A stretch of 30,024 bases of DNA, taken from the NCBI GenBank assembly GCA_003427395.1, contig BFEA01000215.1, positions 231,061-261,084 of the forward strand, written 5' to 3'. Below are positions 19,274 to 28,980 of this stretch, piece after piece. A program made the position numbers and the translations under genes. Positions within the stretch are counted from its first letter, which is position 1. Every line of letters begins with the position of its first letter. Under the pieces are notes generated by a model. It was not told the origin of the DNA, ran no database searches, and saw nothing but the letters and a program-made list of their open reading frames with translations. This DNA comes from Chara braunii (taxonomy: Eukaryota > Streptophyta > Charophyceae > Charales > Characeae).

Positions 19274-19754
19274 AAAAAAAAAGGAGAAAGAGAAAGAAAG
19301 AGGAGAAAAGAAAAGGGAAAGGAAATCATGGTTTCAATCCTAATTATAATAACCTTGAAACCCTTGACATTTTTTGTATCACTGCCACATCGAATTGAGC
19401 TATTAAAAAAAAAAAAAAAGGAGAAGGAATTTTGAAGTCAATCATATCGTTGCTTGGGTCTCAAGGGTTACCGAAATCCCCATGCTCCAGGTCAAAGCAA
19501 TCCTACTATGCCACGCAAGCAAACATTATTTTCAGTCTGACAGTCCAGTTGGCACGTGGCACGGGATTTTGTCAAAAGCTGCCTCGTCGGCAAAACAAGC
19601 CTTCAGCCCACTTCACCCTGATTGCCGTCGGTGGGAACATTTGCTAATAATCCGCTGTGAGATGGTCACCTGAGTATCGGTCGCATGTTGATTGGAAAAC
19701 CCTTTCTTGCTAATGCTTTGACATCGTGATTTGCATGCAAGTGTCTTCTCGCCC

Positions 19755-19799
<45 letters not shown>

Positions 19800-20534
19800 A
19801 GGAAGTAAGGAGATCTATATCTCTCATAGCCAAGGATTGTTGTCACATCACGTGTTTTTTTCGCATGAAGTAAAGGTCATTTTGCATCGCCCTAACTGGC
19901 ACCTTTGTTTTTGCAGACATCATGGACCTCATCCTCGACAGAGTGACGAACATCTTTGCTCTCATCCCCTTTGTAGCCCTCCTCAAGTTAATCTCCTTAT
20001 CAAGAAACCATTTTCTCATAATATGTTTTCCCTTCAGACTCCTTCAACTTTCCTTCCTTACCTTTGTTATTTTTTTTCTAACCCCACCACTCCTCCTCGT
20101 AGCCCTACTCTTTTCTAAAGTAGGAGACACCGTTAGGCAGAACACCTCCCACCCAATCAACCACTCTTCCCAACCTTCCGCCTGACCAGCCGTGTGTCCT
20201 AACCCTGGGTTATAGGTTCCCCAATCAACTATTCGTTTCGGTTTTTCCACCATCGCCTGGGATAAACGAAAGAAACGACTTTCATAAATAATTTTTCTTC
20301 TATGGAATTCGATCGATTTTTTCCTCTACTGAATTTATCGCGCGAATCTCATTATCCTTTGTGTCTGCCAAAAAAAAAAAAAAGGGGCGGGGAAGAGAAA
20401 GAGAATCTTTATTTAAGAAAGAGAAGAAAGTAGCAATCAGTTTAAGCATTTACTATGCCTCAACTCTCCCTGGAATATGACATAGCCCTCGCACTAGGAA
20501 GGTTGAATAAAAAAAAAAAAAAAAAAAAGAGGAG

Positions 20535-20921
20535 AAAAGGCATTCAGTGTCTATGAATTATGTGCTTAAAAGCTTATGCCTGGACCTTCCCTGGACTATT
20601 CACCTCCTCTCTCATGATTTGCACAATGACATTTTCCTTAAACCTTTTCTACCACCCTTCCAGTACCCTAACTTTGGTCTTCCTCCCTTCTTCTTGTTCC
20701 CCTCTTCTCGCTTATAACCTTGAACCGAAACATTAAATGTTGGCTACCAATCAAACTGATAAATGAAATCCTAACCTGTATAAAACTTCAATATCTCCCC
20801 CCCCCTTTCTCCTGCAAAAGTCACTCTCATTGTTTATTTCTTGTTCACTTGCATCTACAATCCCATCAAACTACCCCGTTTATTCTGCATCGCAAAAATA
20901 CTTTTGCATTGTGTTTGAAAT
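20535..20921. other. Gene-free DNA beyond the truncated gypsy element
   Basis: A C8-9 run near 20797-20806 followed by CTTTCTCCTGC looks, on the minus strand, like AGGAGAAAGGGGGGGGG, a possible polypurine tract. However, the next minus-strand bases (AGATATTGAAG) do not resemble the LTR start TGTAACGATCC of the element upstream. Nothing else is recognisable. Confidence 0.4.
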
Positions 20922-21629
20922 TACCACCTTCAGAATCTGCCAAGGGCCATAGTACAATGGAAGGAGCTTTCGTGATATGCCCTCTTTGTCAGAAAACTCA
21001 GACATTTTGACCCAAACATAATCCCTTACTTTGAATTTTTCTTCTTTGCGCAACTTGTTCGCATGTTTGATCATGGCATGCTGACGCTTGTTCATGGCTG
21101 CAATAACAGCTTTGAGCAAGCGTGCGTACTTGGCATTGTAGCCAGGCATGCCGGGCATCAGACCAGGTGACCGTTCGGGGAACAGATAGGAGAGGGGATT
21201 ACGCATCGGTCATCCGTATTGCAACTGGTTTGGTGTCACGCCAGTTACAGAGTGAATGAAGTTGTTATACAGTCCCTTCACTTTGTGCAACTCCTTGTCC
21301 CACGTGTTCTGATCTGGAACAATCAATGCGCGAAGTAGTTGGATGACAGTCTGGTTGATCTCCTCGGCCAATCCATTGGCTTCGGGGTGTCGGCCAGAAG
21401 TCTTGTTCAGTTTAATGTCATAGATTTGAGAGGTGAAATCCTTCCAATCTTTGCTAATGAATCTGGTGTCCCGATCGCTCGCAATAGTTTTCGGGGTGCC
21501 AAACTGCAGAATGTACTGTTGATGGAATTCTTCAATGACCAGTTCAGTTGGGGCATGGGGAGGGAAAGGAATCAAGTTCAGAAATTTGGAGAAACGGTCT
21601 ACGATGACCATGACTTGTGAGTTTTTGCC
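20922..21629 (-). pseudogene. Gypsy integrase core and C-terminal part
   Basis: Integrase inserts the cDNA into the host chromosome. The frame reads MVIVDRFSKFLNLIP, ASDRDTRF (catalytic Asp), then TSGRHPEANGLAEEINQT, where the catalytic Glu occupies its usual place. It continues with NTWDKELHKVKGLYNN and YG, a TGA at 21210-21212 (probably a former Trp), and MRNPLSYLFPERSPG in the same frame. KVRDYVWVKMSEFSD and LLPLYYGPWQILKVV follow. Similarity ends there (about 20922), so the rest of the C-terminal domain and any chromodomain are missing. A one-base slip near 21610-21625 separates it from the upstream frame, which contains IFIDFTDM with the first catalytic Asp. Confidence 0.85.
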
Positions 21630-22744
21630 TCACTCACCTTTCTCATGTCCGTGAAGTCAATGAAAATCGACTCACCGGGTCCATCAGGAATGGGGAGGGG
21701 TCTCAGCAGGCCATAAGGCTTATGCCTGTGGATCTTGGTTCTTTGACATACCTGACATTCAACAATAAATTTCTGAGCAGATCCTTTCATTCCTGGCCAA
21801 TCAAACTGCTGCAGAAGACTTCCATAAGTCTTCTCGAAGCCGAAATGTCCACTCCGACCATGTGCCAAATCCAAGAAATGAGTTCGGAGAGGCGCATGGT
21901 TGGGTACACACAAACGATCAAATTTCCCATACCGGTGGAACACAAGACCCTCACATTCATGAAAATCAGGCTGACTGTTAGGGTCAGCCTTGAACTGCTT
22001 AAGAATGGAACTAAGGTCCGGATCCTTGGCGGTGTGTTCGACCAGATCCTCCTTTAGTTTCTTTCGGGGGTCATACGAACCCACAAGGCAAGTCAAGAAT
22101 TCAGGATGGCGCGATAAAGCATCAGCAAAACGATTATAACAGCCTTTGTTATGTTTCAACTCAAAGTCGTACACATCAATGTCATGCAACCAGCGGGTCA
22201 GCGTCGGAGAGAGATCAGTTTGTGTCTTAATCCACTGCAAGGTCTGATGATCTGAGTAGACCTTGAAGTGATGACCCAAGAGGTAGTGCTTCCAATGTGT
22301 GAGCGTCTCGCGCAGGGCGTAGAGCTCACGCATGTATGTGGAGATAGCTACCTTGTGGCTGGGCATGCGTTTGCTGTAGTATTCGAGAGGACGCAGACCA
22401 TCACCATCATCTTGTTGCAACACTGCACCAATCCCAAACTGGCTCGCGTCCGTAGTGACTACGAATGTGAGGTTGGGATCCGCAATGTGGAGCACAGGAT
22501 GACTCACCAATGCCTCTTTCAAGGCTTGGAACGCAGTCTCGCACTTATCACACCACGCATAGGCAACATTCTTATTTGTTAGTCTTGAGAGTGGGTGAGC
22601 AATGACAGAAAATTTTGGCACAAACTTCCGGTAATATGAAGCCAAACCAAGGAAAGAACGCAGCTCGCGTACATTCGCTGGTTGAGGCCACTTTCGGATG
22701 ACCTCAACATTGGTTGCCTTCGGCTCAAGGCCGTTTGCAGACAA
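21599..22744 (-). pseudogene. Gypsy RT connection, RNase H and integrase zinc-binding domain
   Basis: One open frame of 381 codons. It starts after the RT with SANGLEPKATNVEVIRKWP and LRSFLGLASYYRKFVPKF (RT thumb/connection). RNase H follows: VVTTDASQFGIGAVLQQ (catalytic Asp), YMRELYALRETLTHW (Glu) and FKVYSDHQTLQW (Asp). The integrase N-terminal HHCC is seen as LAHGRSGHFG and CQVCQRTK. RNase H removes the RNA template, and the HHCC domain helps integrase multimerise. This is the best preserved piece of the element. It is out of frame with RT upstream because of indels in 22745-22790, around an A7 run and a GGAGGG. Confidence 0.9.
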
Positions 22745-22790
22745 CCGGTGCCCAAGATAGATGACGTTGTCCCTCCAAACTCAGATTTTT

Positions 22791-23993
22791 TTAGTTGAGG
22801 TGCAGTTGTGCCTCCTTGAGGACTTGCAAGACCTCCTCAAGGTGCTTGACGTGCTCTTCCATGGACTTGCTGAAGATCAGGATATCGTCAAGGTACACAA
22901 CCACAAACCTGTTGAGTTGATGGCGAAGTACCTTGTCCATGAGGCACTGAAATGTGGTCGGTGCATTCATAAGACCGAAGGGCATAACGATGAATTCGTA
23001 CAGCCCATCGCGTGTTTTGAATGCAGTTTTGTGCTGGTCACTCGGATCAACTTCAATCTGGTGGTAACCAGACTTGAGGTCGATCTTGGAGAAGACCTTG
23101 CACCCACCTGCCGCATCTAGCAGATCATCTATGCGAGGCAAACGATAAGCATTCTTTCGGGTGATTCGATTGAGGCCACGATAGTCAATACACATCCGGA
23201 GTTTGCCTCCTTTCTTTGGCACAAACAGGACAGGTGCACCGAACTCAGACTCACTAGGCCTAATCCATCCACGGTCTATCATGTCATCAATCTGCCTCCT
23301 CAACTCCTCCAACTCGCCTTGTCCCATACGGTAGACGCAACCCTTTGGAGAAACACTCCCTTCTATTATTTCAATTTTGTGTTTGACCGGACGCTCAGGA
23401 ACTCCGAGTCCACGAGGTTCGACCAGAACTTCACGGAATCGATCTAATAGCGAGCGAATGTTTGTTGGGACTTCTGGTGGAGGATCATCCTCATCAGGAG
23501 AAAAAAAAATAGATAGAGAATTTACAGCAATTACAACCGGATTAGAAGTAGAGGGATTATCCACAGTAGAAGTAGATGGAATAGAAGTAGAGGTGGTAGA
23601 TGTAGAATTACTTGCTGAGGTAGAAAATGCAGCAAAAGTAGAAGGCACATGGAGAGGCTTTACAAAAACTACATGTACATGCTCAACTTTCTTGCACATG
23701 CGCACTGATTTGCAGAATTTGTTTGAACTTAGAAGAGTCACAGGGGACTCGTGCGTCTCATCCAATAAGACGGTACGCTCGTTCCTCTTGGCATCACGCA
23801 CCACGAACTGATTGTCCGCCCACATGATCCTTAGGCAGTGAGCCTTTAACCAGCCCAAGCCAATGACCGCGTCGAACGGACACTTGTCCATGACATAAAA
23901 GTTGAGCTCATGTGTGACAGTGCGTTCCTTGTCAAAGGTGACGCGCACACCTTTGACAACATGTGCGGAGGTGACAAGCTCTTGGTTGCCCAC
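22791..23993 (-). pseudogene. Gypsy protease end and reverse transcriptase
   Basis: 400 codons with no internal stop. The start continues the protease: FDAVIGLGWLKAHC, the second conserved protease segment. A Ser/Thr-rich linker (STSIPSTSTVDNPSTS) leads to RT. RT motifs in order: MCIDYRGLNRITRKNAY, VFSKIDLKSGYHQIE, FIVMPFGLMNAPTTFQ and VVVYLDDILIFSKSM (catalytic Asp pair at about 22875-22903). The frame ends at a TAA created by an indel right after QLHLN. The upstream edge is a TAG at 23994-23996 in the same frame, separating it from the protease active site. The RT active site looks intact, but it cannot be expressed as part of a complete polyprotein. Confidence 0.9.
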
Positions 23994-24353
23994 CTAGGTC
24001 GTACAAGGGTTCTGCAGTTCCACTTGCTTCATTCCCAAACCCGCCTTACGAATCCCGTTAGGAGAAAAGAAGTTAGTGGTTGAACCACTATCAATCAACA
24101 CGCGGATGTATCGACGGTTCATGAACAGTTTAAAGAAGGTTAGCTCCACACTCCCTTCAAGTTGAACACGGCGTTGCTGCTTGAGCTGCAGCCAATGTTC
24201 CAGGTGAGCGTGGAAGTCAACTTCCTTACACTCCTCCCAAGGCTCAGTGTATAGCACATGAACTGCAGCAGCCTTGGATTCAGCGTCATTCCGGGCTTCA
24301 AGAGTGGGCTGTTGATCAGATCGAGGCTCATCGGAAAGGCCTGCAACTGACAT
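23994..24353 (-). pseudogene. Gypsy aspartic protease active-site region
   Basis: The frame shows VELTFFKLFMNRRYIRVLID followed by DSGSTTNFFSP (about 24062-24103), the D-S-G motif of a retroviral-type aspartic protease, which cleaves the Gag-Pol polyprotein. It ends at TAG 23994-23996, after which the same frame continues with the rest of the protease. It overlaps the gag frame (24140-24700) in a different phase, so a frameshift near 24350 probably joins the two. Confidence 0.8.
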
Positions 24354-26134
24354 TCCAGCTTCCCTTGTTGTAGGGAGTGTTGATGACTCCTATACGCCCT
24401 TTGTCTGTTTCCCTGAAGTCTATAACAGTCCTGCACAGCATGCCCAGGCTTTTGACAATGCAAGCATATGCGCAATTTAGATCTTCTTTCCCATTCCTTT
24501 TGACTGATACGGAGGGCTTCCCAAGGCTTGGTAGATGCGTCCTCCGGTTTCTCAGGGATCTTCGCATTCTTGGGGAGGTGGACAACAGTTCCCCTACCTG
24601 AACCACAGGTAGGCCCCTTGTTTGAAGCAGTTTTTTTCAACGCATTAAGTTTTTCGTCTTCGTTTACGTCAGACTCAATGGCCGATGTGGAACAGCCCAT
24701 ATCGGGGTCCGGCTCTAGATCGTCATGTAGAGACAGATCATCCGCGTAGGACTAATCTTCAGCCTCCCGATGTTCATGCAGGGCAAGCTGGTTGTTGCTT
24801 CCATACCGCTTGCGTTGTGGTTTTCCACCTGCAGAGGGCACTGTCTTCCGCCTGGCGAGGTCCTTGGCCTCTAGGTTGACTAGATCCGTTATGAGCTCTC
24901 GCCAGGAGGTATGGTCTTTGAGTGCTAACAGGGAGAGGTATTCTTTAGGGGTCACTCCCATGACTACATCCATGCAAGACACATCGTTCATTCCTAGGTC
25001 TGGAGTGGTGAACAGACCAGTCAAGTGTTGTTCTAAAGCATGCATGAAGGACCTACATGTTGAGCCCTTGAGGGCCTCAAGCTTCAGCCTTGCCTTGAGC
25101 GCAGCATGCTTATCCTGGTACCGTGTGATGAGTAGGTCCTCACGGGCGCGTACAGGGGTTACCTTCAGTCACTCAGTCAGGTCAATTCTTTCATAACCTG
25201 CAGCAACAGCTTGGAGCTCAATGTGATTCCGTACGGCGGGCTTAGTATTAGTGCCCATTATCATGCTTCGGTCTTCTTGCGATGTCCGCATGACCTCGAA
25301 GTATAAACGCATGAAACTAATCCAAGAAGTGATATCTGTTTTCCCATTGTACTTGGACGGCAAGGTGGCCGCCTGCTTGTCCACTACGGGACCGCTGTAC
25401 TGAACGCCAGTAAGGATTGTGGCGTTTTGGGCTGATGTCCCTGCATTTGGGACTATGACTAGTGCAGAACTGTCGGTGCTGTCGCTTGAGGAGCTGGCAC
25501 CGGTTCCTGCGCTCGTCACAGTTCCACTTGCTCTTGCCATGAGGACTGTGTTAGATTGAGAGACTGGGACTGCAGCACGTCGAGGGTTAAGAGGGCAGAG
25601 GACAGACAGTTGGGACTGTTTGAGGCTGATGATCTCAGCCTGCAGCTCTTGGTTCGGCTGCTCCAGTGCTGTTACATGGGACTCAAGGTCTTCTAGGTTT
25701 CGCAGTCGAACCAAGGCTGCTACGGCAGCAGCTAGCTTCTCCTGGAACCGGTCAGCGTTCGCTTTCGGGACCTGAAGGAGGGCCACCTGATCAGCAATGC
25801 TGGTGGCTCTAGCTGCTGCCTCTACCTCTCTTTCCCTCTGCACGGCATCATCATAAAGCTTTTGAAAGAACGGTTTCTCGTTCTCATCTGCTGCGTCCAG
25901 CATGGCCTGCCATTGGGCAGATGTGATGCCTGCCATGTCGGAGGAAGGGGTGTTAGCAGTTCTCTCAAGAAGGGTCCGCTCTCTCCTCACGTTTGGACGA
26001 ACACTCCTCTTGCCCTTCCTCACACTCTCAAACAGAACACCTTCTCTCTCTCTTCTCTCTCTTCCCGCTGTGTGCGCACGTGTCTCAATATCGGACATAG
26101 ATAGTGCAGATAAAAGAAACAAGAAGAAAATCAC
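24140..26134 (-). pseudogene. Gypsy gag with CCHC zinc knuckle
   Basis: Gag forms the particle and packages RNA. Three pieces share one frame. 25169-26134 has a basic, Arg-rich start and a helical, possibly coiled-coil segment (AVQREREVEAAARA, LEDLESHVTALEQPNQELQA), then a Ser/Thr linker and SKYNGKTDITSWISFMRLYF, like the retrotransposon gag core. 24752-25045 continues the core. 24140-24700 carries CLHCQKPGHAVQDC (24425-24466), a perfect C-x2-C-x4-H-x4-C knuckle. Stops at 25169-25171 (TGA) and 24752-24754 (TAG) interrupt it. The true start may be MSDIETR (about 26098) or MAGITSAQ (about 25937) rather than the first Met. Confidence 0.8.
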
Positions 26135-27287
26135 ATAGAGAAGAAGGTAGGACTCCTAGCCGGAGCGGCAATTCATTTGGACTTAGAGAATGGCACGCAC
26201 CAAAATAAAAGAATAAATAAATAAATCAAAAATAAAACGGAAGAGAGGGCTGACTTATAGAACGGGCCCGATCAGATTAGCTGGAGATCCCCTCTTGTCT
26301 AACCTCACAAGGGACATGCATCACAATAAATCAGTCAAAGAAAACTAACTGCAGCAATGGAGATTTCGAGGGGTGCAGACGGTCGCCGAGCCAAACGCGG
26401 GGCAGTATGTAATAACAGGTGGTAAGACCAGTCAAGATCCCCTTGAAAGGAATGTCCTTGCTAATCGTACGTCCCCCAAGTTCAGCACAGCAAAGAGAAG
26501 CACTGGCGGCAACAGATTTGGGCCCTAAAGGTCCTGTCCCGTTGGGCCTGGTCCCACTGAGTCCCGAGGGGTCCCAAGTAGGTCGTGGATCAGGACCAAC
26601 GTGATAGGGGTACCAAGTCGGTCCCAAACTGCTTTTACCGTACTGAAAAGGAAAAGACAACTTTCAGCAAGAACTTACCCCTACAGCCATTCAAAAATGA
26701 AAAGGCATTGCACCGTAAAACGATATGTCATTTAGAACAGATACATCATCCATCCATCCATCAGGTGAGAAAGCAATCCACATGCTCACACACACAACCA
26801 AGATCGCAGAGAAGAGAAAGAGAGCCCAACACACCCCCAACAGGCCATGAAGCACCAAGCAACCTCCCACGGGCTAACCAGGTCACACATCACTTACCTG
26901 TGAGGCCCGCCCACCAAAGATGGATAACGACTCACCCCCCTCTCTCATAAGTCCTCCTGACCCCTAGCTACCACTACACGAAGTCTCCTAGCATGACTAA
27001 GAGGGTCTTCCTACACCCCTATTGCAAAGTCGGATCCCCCGTTGATGTCTGAAGACCAAAGTAGCAACTTGCAGCTCTCCGATGCAGAAATGGTAGCCTC
27101 CGATCAAGTCTCCCTCTTGAGGGGAAGACCAAAAGTCACTCAATGTCTTCTTGAAGTGCAGATTTCAGGTGCGAGTACCTCTCACTCTCTACTCCCTCTC
27201 GCTTACTCCAATCAGCCTCCTTTGTGTCTCGCCACCCCATCCATTCACTCAAGCAACCTGGTCAGGTCAAATGTCGACCCTACATGA

Positions 27288-27396
27288 CCTAACCAGGTGG
27301 GGGCAGTATCCACATACCTCACTGCCCCACTTAACCCTAACNCCTAACCAGGTGGGGGCAGTATCCACATACCTCACTGCCCCACTTAACCCTAAC
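27288..27396. repeat. Perfect 54-bp duplication around a single N
   Basis: Copies at 27288-27341 and 27343-27396 (beginning CCTAACCAGGTGGGGGCAGT and ending CTTAACCCTAAC) are identical. The single N at 27342 is the only base between them. Two overlapping contig ends that were not merged would give exactly this picture. Confidence 0.95.
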
Positions 27397-27423
27397 TTCC
27401 AACCCTAATCCGAGATTAGGTTA

Positions 27424-27454
27424 GCCCTAACCTAACTCGAAATTAGGGTTAGGG
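27424..27454. repeat. Telomere-like inverted repeat
   Basis: CCCTAACCTAA is followed a few bases later by TTAGGGTTAGGG, which is nearly its reverse complement, so the two can pair as a hairpin. Further TTAACCCTAAC and CCCTAATCC motifs lie just upstream. Confidence 0.7.
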
Positions 27455-27480
27455 TGACTAACACCTCTCGCCAGCAAGTA

Positions 27481-27497
27481 AGTCCGCTCTGATACCA
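27481..27497 (-). promoter_or_regulatory. Primer binding site (initiator tRNA-Met type)
   Basis: On the minus strand, TGGTATCAGAGCGGACT follows the LTR end AACA after a two-base spacer (AT). TGGTATCAGAGC is the classic plant PBS complementary to the 3' end of tRNA-Met, where minus-strand cDNA synthesis starts. It fixes the orientation and the inner LTR edge. Confidence 0.93.
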
Positions 27498-27609
27498 ATT
27501 GTTACGATTCTGGTCATTTCCCAAGTGCAAATTCTTAATGAAAGACAATGCCACCCAATTGCGAAAGAAATGAAAGCACTTGCAAAGAGATAAAGACCAG
27601 AGTAGAGGG

Positions 27610-27650
27610 AAAGAAGAAAAAAAAGAAGAAGAAGAAGAAGAAGAAGAAGA
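27610..27650. repeat. (AAG)n microsatellite in LTR
   Basis: AAAGAAGAAAA followed by about nine GAA units. On the transcribed minus strand this is a (CTT)n pyrimidine tract. Confidence 0.95.
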
Positions 27651-27808
27651 TATACACCAGCAAGACCAATGACAATTCCCCTTTCTCTCTCCACTTTCCT
27701 CCTCCTCCTTCACTTTATCAATCTTATTCTTCTCCCCATAATAATAATAACAATGAATGGATGAACCAGAATCAATATCTGAAGTTCCCTCTTACTGCTG
27801 GCTCAACT

Positions 27809-27837
27809 CAACAACAACAACAACAACAACAACAACC
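27809..27837. repeat. (CAA)n microsatellite in LTR
   Basis: About nine CAA units within the LTR. Confidence 0.95.
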
Positions 27838-28884
27838 AGTCCACCATAGCTATGGCTTCCCTCCTTCAGCCTCCTCTTTCATGCATAGGCTATGGCGGAC
27901 TATACGTCCAGAGAACAACCCAAAGCAGCTATGGTGCTGCGCTGATGTCCAAAGGACAACCCAAAGCAGCTATGCCGCTGCTGACTGGTCCACCATGCCT
28001 GACTCTGCCTCGAGCTTCTTTGGTGCAACACTACCCCAACTGGGCGCCCAACAAGGTGATGAAGATGGTGTCTACCATAGCCAGGTAAATGCCCCGCCAC
28101 TCTCCTATCATGCCCCCTTCTTCCTCCTCCTCAAGTTGGACTGCTCGCCATAGCTAGGCTGAGCTCCAGCGGTCCTTCACCTCCAAGCAGCGCTGCACTA
28201 GTCCGGCGCTTTGCTCCAGCAGCATGTCACCAATCCTTGCACACCGCAAATGAGGAAGAGTTATTTGCTCTTTCTGGAGATATAGCGGCCTACCGGCCTC
28301 CTGGGCGGTGACTTCCTAGGCCGAGCGGCCTCCCAGCAACTGGTACCTCCTCCCTTTCGGAGGGAAACATCATTGCAGGCTTTGCTATCCTCCATACAGG
28401 CCCTAGACCCAGGCTACTTGGACTGGTACCGGCCTACTGCTATCCTACCGCTACTGGGCCTCTAAAAATTCCAACTTTTTGTCTTCTTCTGCTTGGCCTC
28501 CGGTACCCGACACTTCTACCACTACTTCAGTGGTACCGGCCTACCTGCTACTTGAGTGTTTTTCCCCTCTGCTCTAAGTGCCACGGGCCTACCCCCGCTA
28601 CTCAAGTGTTTTCCCCCCTGCAACCCTTCACAGTCACGGCCACAGGTAAGTACCGGCCCTGCGGGGCCTTGCAACCAACAAGTACCCTTGCGGGTCATAC
28701 ACACACTCAACCGACAAGCACTCAGACAGGCATGCAAACCAGCAGGCACGCACACACACAGACATGGAAATCACAACAGAATGCGGGAATTTCAGCAAGG
28801 CATTCATTCCAACGGCAAATCCTAGAAATCAGCAGTGTTTTCAGTCTGTGCTTTTGACGGATCGTTACATATATATATAAGGGG

Positions 28885-28980
28885 GTCCGAGTCGGACATA
28901 CTATCTCCGAGATACGTCTCCCCAGTTGTCCGATCGGACAATTCGGACATCCAGGGGGGTCCCGGACGTCCGCCCTGATA
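28885..28980. repeat. Cluster of GTCCGA palindromes
   Basis: GTCCGAGTCGGAC (28885-28897), TTGTCCGATCGGACAA (28926-28941, a perfect 16-bp palindrome), TTCGGACATCC and CGGACGTCCG occur within 100 bp, just outside the LTR. Dyads of this kind can be binding sites for dimeric proteins or simple inverted repeats. The function is unknown. Confidence 0.8.

Larger units (their letters stand above)
18179..20534 (+). repeat. Cluster of plus-strand poly(A) tracts, mostly ending in GGAG
   Basis: Nine A-tracts occur in 2.4 kb, all on this strand: 18179-18196 (GGAG), 18267-18286 (GGAG), 18684-18710 (interrupted, then GGGAG), 18951-18959 (GGAAGG), 19220-19282 (with an N gap, GGAG), 19405-19419 (GGAG), 19758-19797 (GGAG), 20370-20383 (GGGG) and 20509-20528 (GAGGAG). 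There are no matching poly(T) tracts. The intervening DNA is AT-rich and without recognisable genes. Retroposed tails or expanding A-rich simple repeats are both possible. Confidence 0.85.
26135..27480 (-). other. Gypsy leader between PBS and gag
   Basis: This is 1.35 kb without a convincing frame, which is long for a gypsy leader. It contains an AAATA simple repeat (26204-26235), a short (CA)n (about 26785-26797), telomere-like CCCTAA/TTAGGG motifs, and the N-flanked 54-bp duplication. Part may be a nested insertion or a misassembled repeat. Confidence 0.5.
20922..28869 (-). mobile_element. Ty3/gypsy LTR retrotransposon, 3'-truncated
   Basis: Read on the minus strand: a 5' LTR (28869 to 27500), a primer binding site, a 1.35-kb leader, gag with zinc knuckle, protease, RT, RNase H and integrase. 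Coding similarity stops at about 20922 within the integrase C-terminal domain, and no second copy of the LTR ends is visible at lower coordinates. Several nonsense codons and frameshifts show it is dead. Gag and pol parts of the element lie mostly in two frames, as expected for a decayed single polyprotein. Confidence 0.85.
27500..28869 (-). repeat. 5' LTR of the minus-strand gypsy element
   Basis: On the minus strand it starts TGTAACGATCCG (at 28869) and ends GAATCGTAACA (at 27500), so the termini are the near-perfect inverted pair TGTAACGAT and ATCGTAACA. The length is 1370 bp. It contains (AAG)n at 27610-27650 and (CAA)n at 27809-27837. The outer flank is TATATATATA. No partner 3' LTR is visible in the window. 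Confidence 0.8.

Noticed and set aside
19922-20185. An 87-codon hydrophobic frame after a TTTGTTTTTGCAG acceptor-like site
   Set aside because: Pyrimidine-rich DNA yields Leu/Phe/Ile-rich frames by chance. No exon partner, homologue or conserved motif was seen.
20796-20815. Possible polypurine tract (minus strand) for the gypsy element
   Set aside because: The following bases do not match the element's LTR start, and pol already ends upstream of it.
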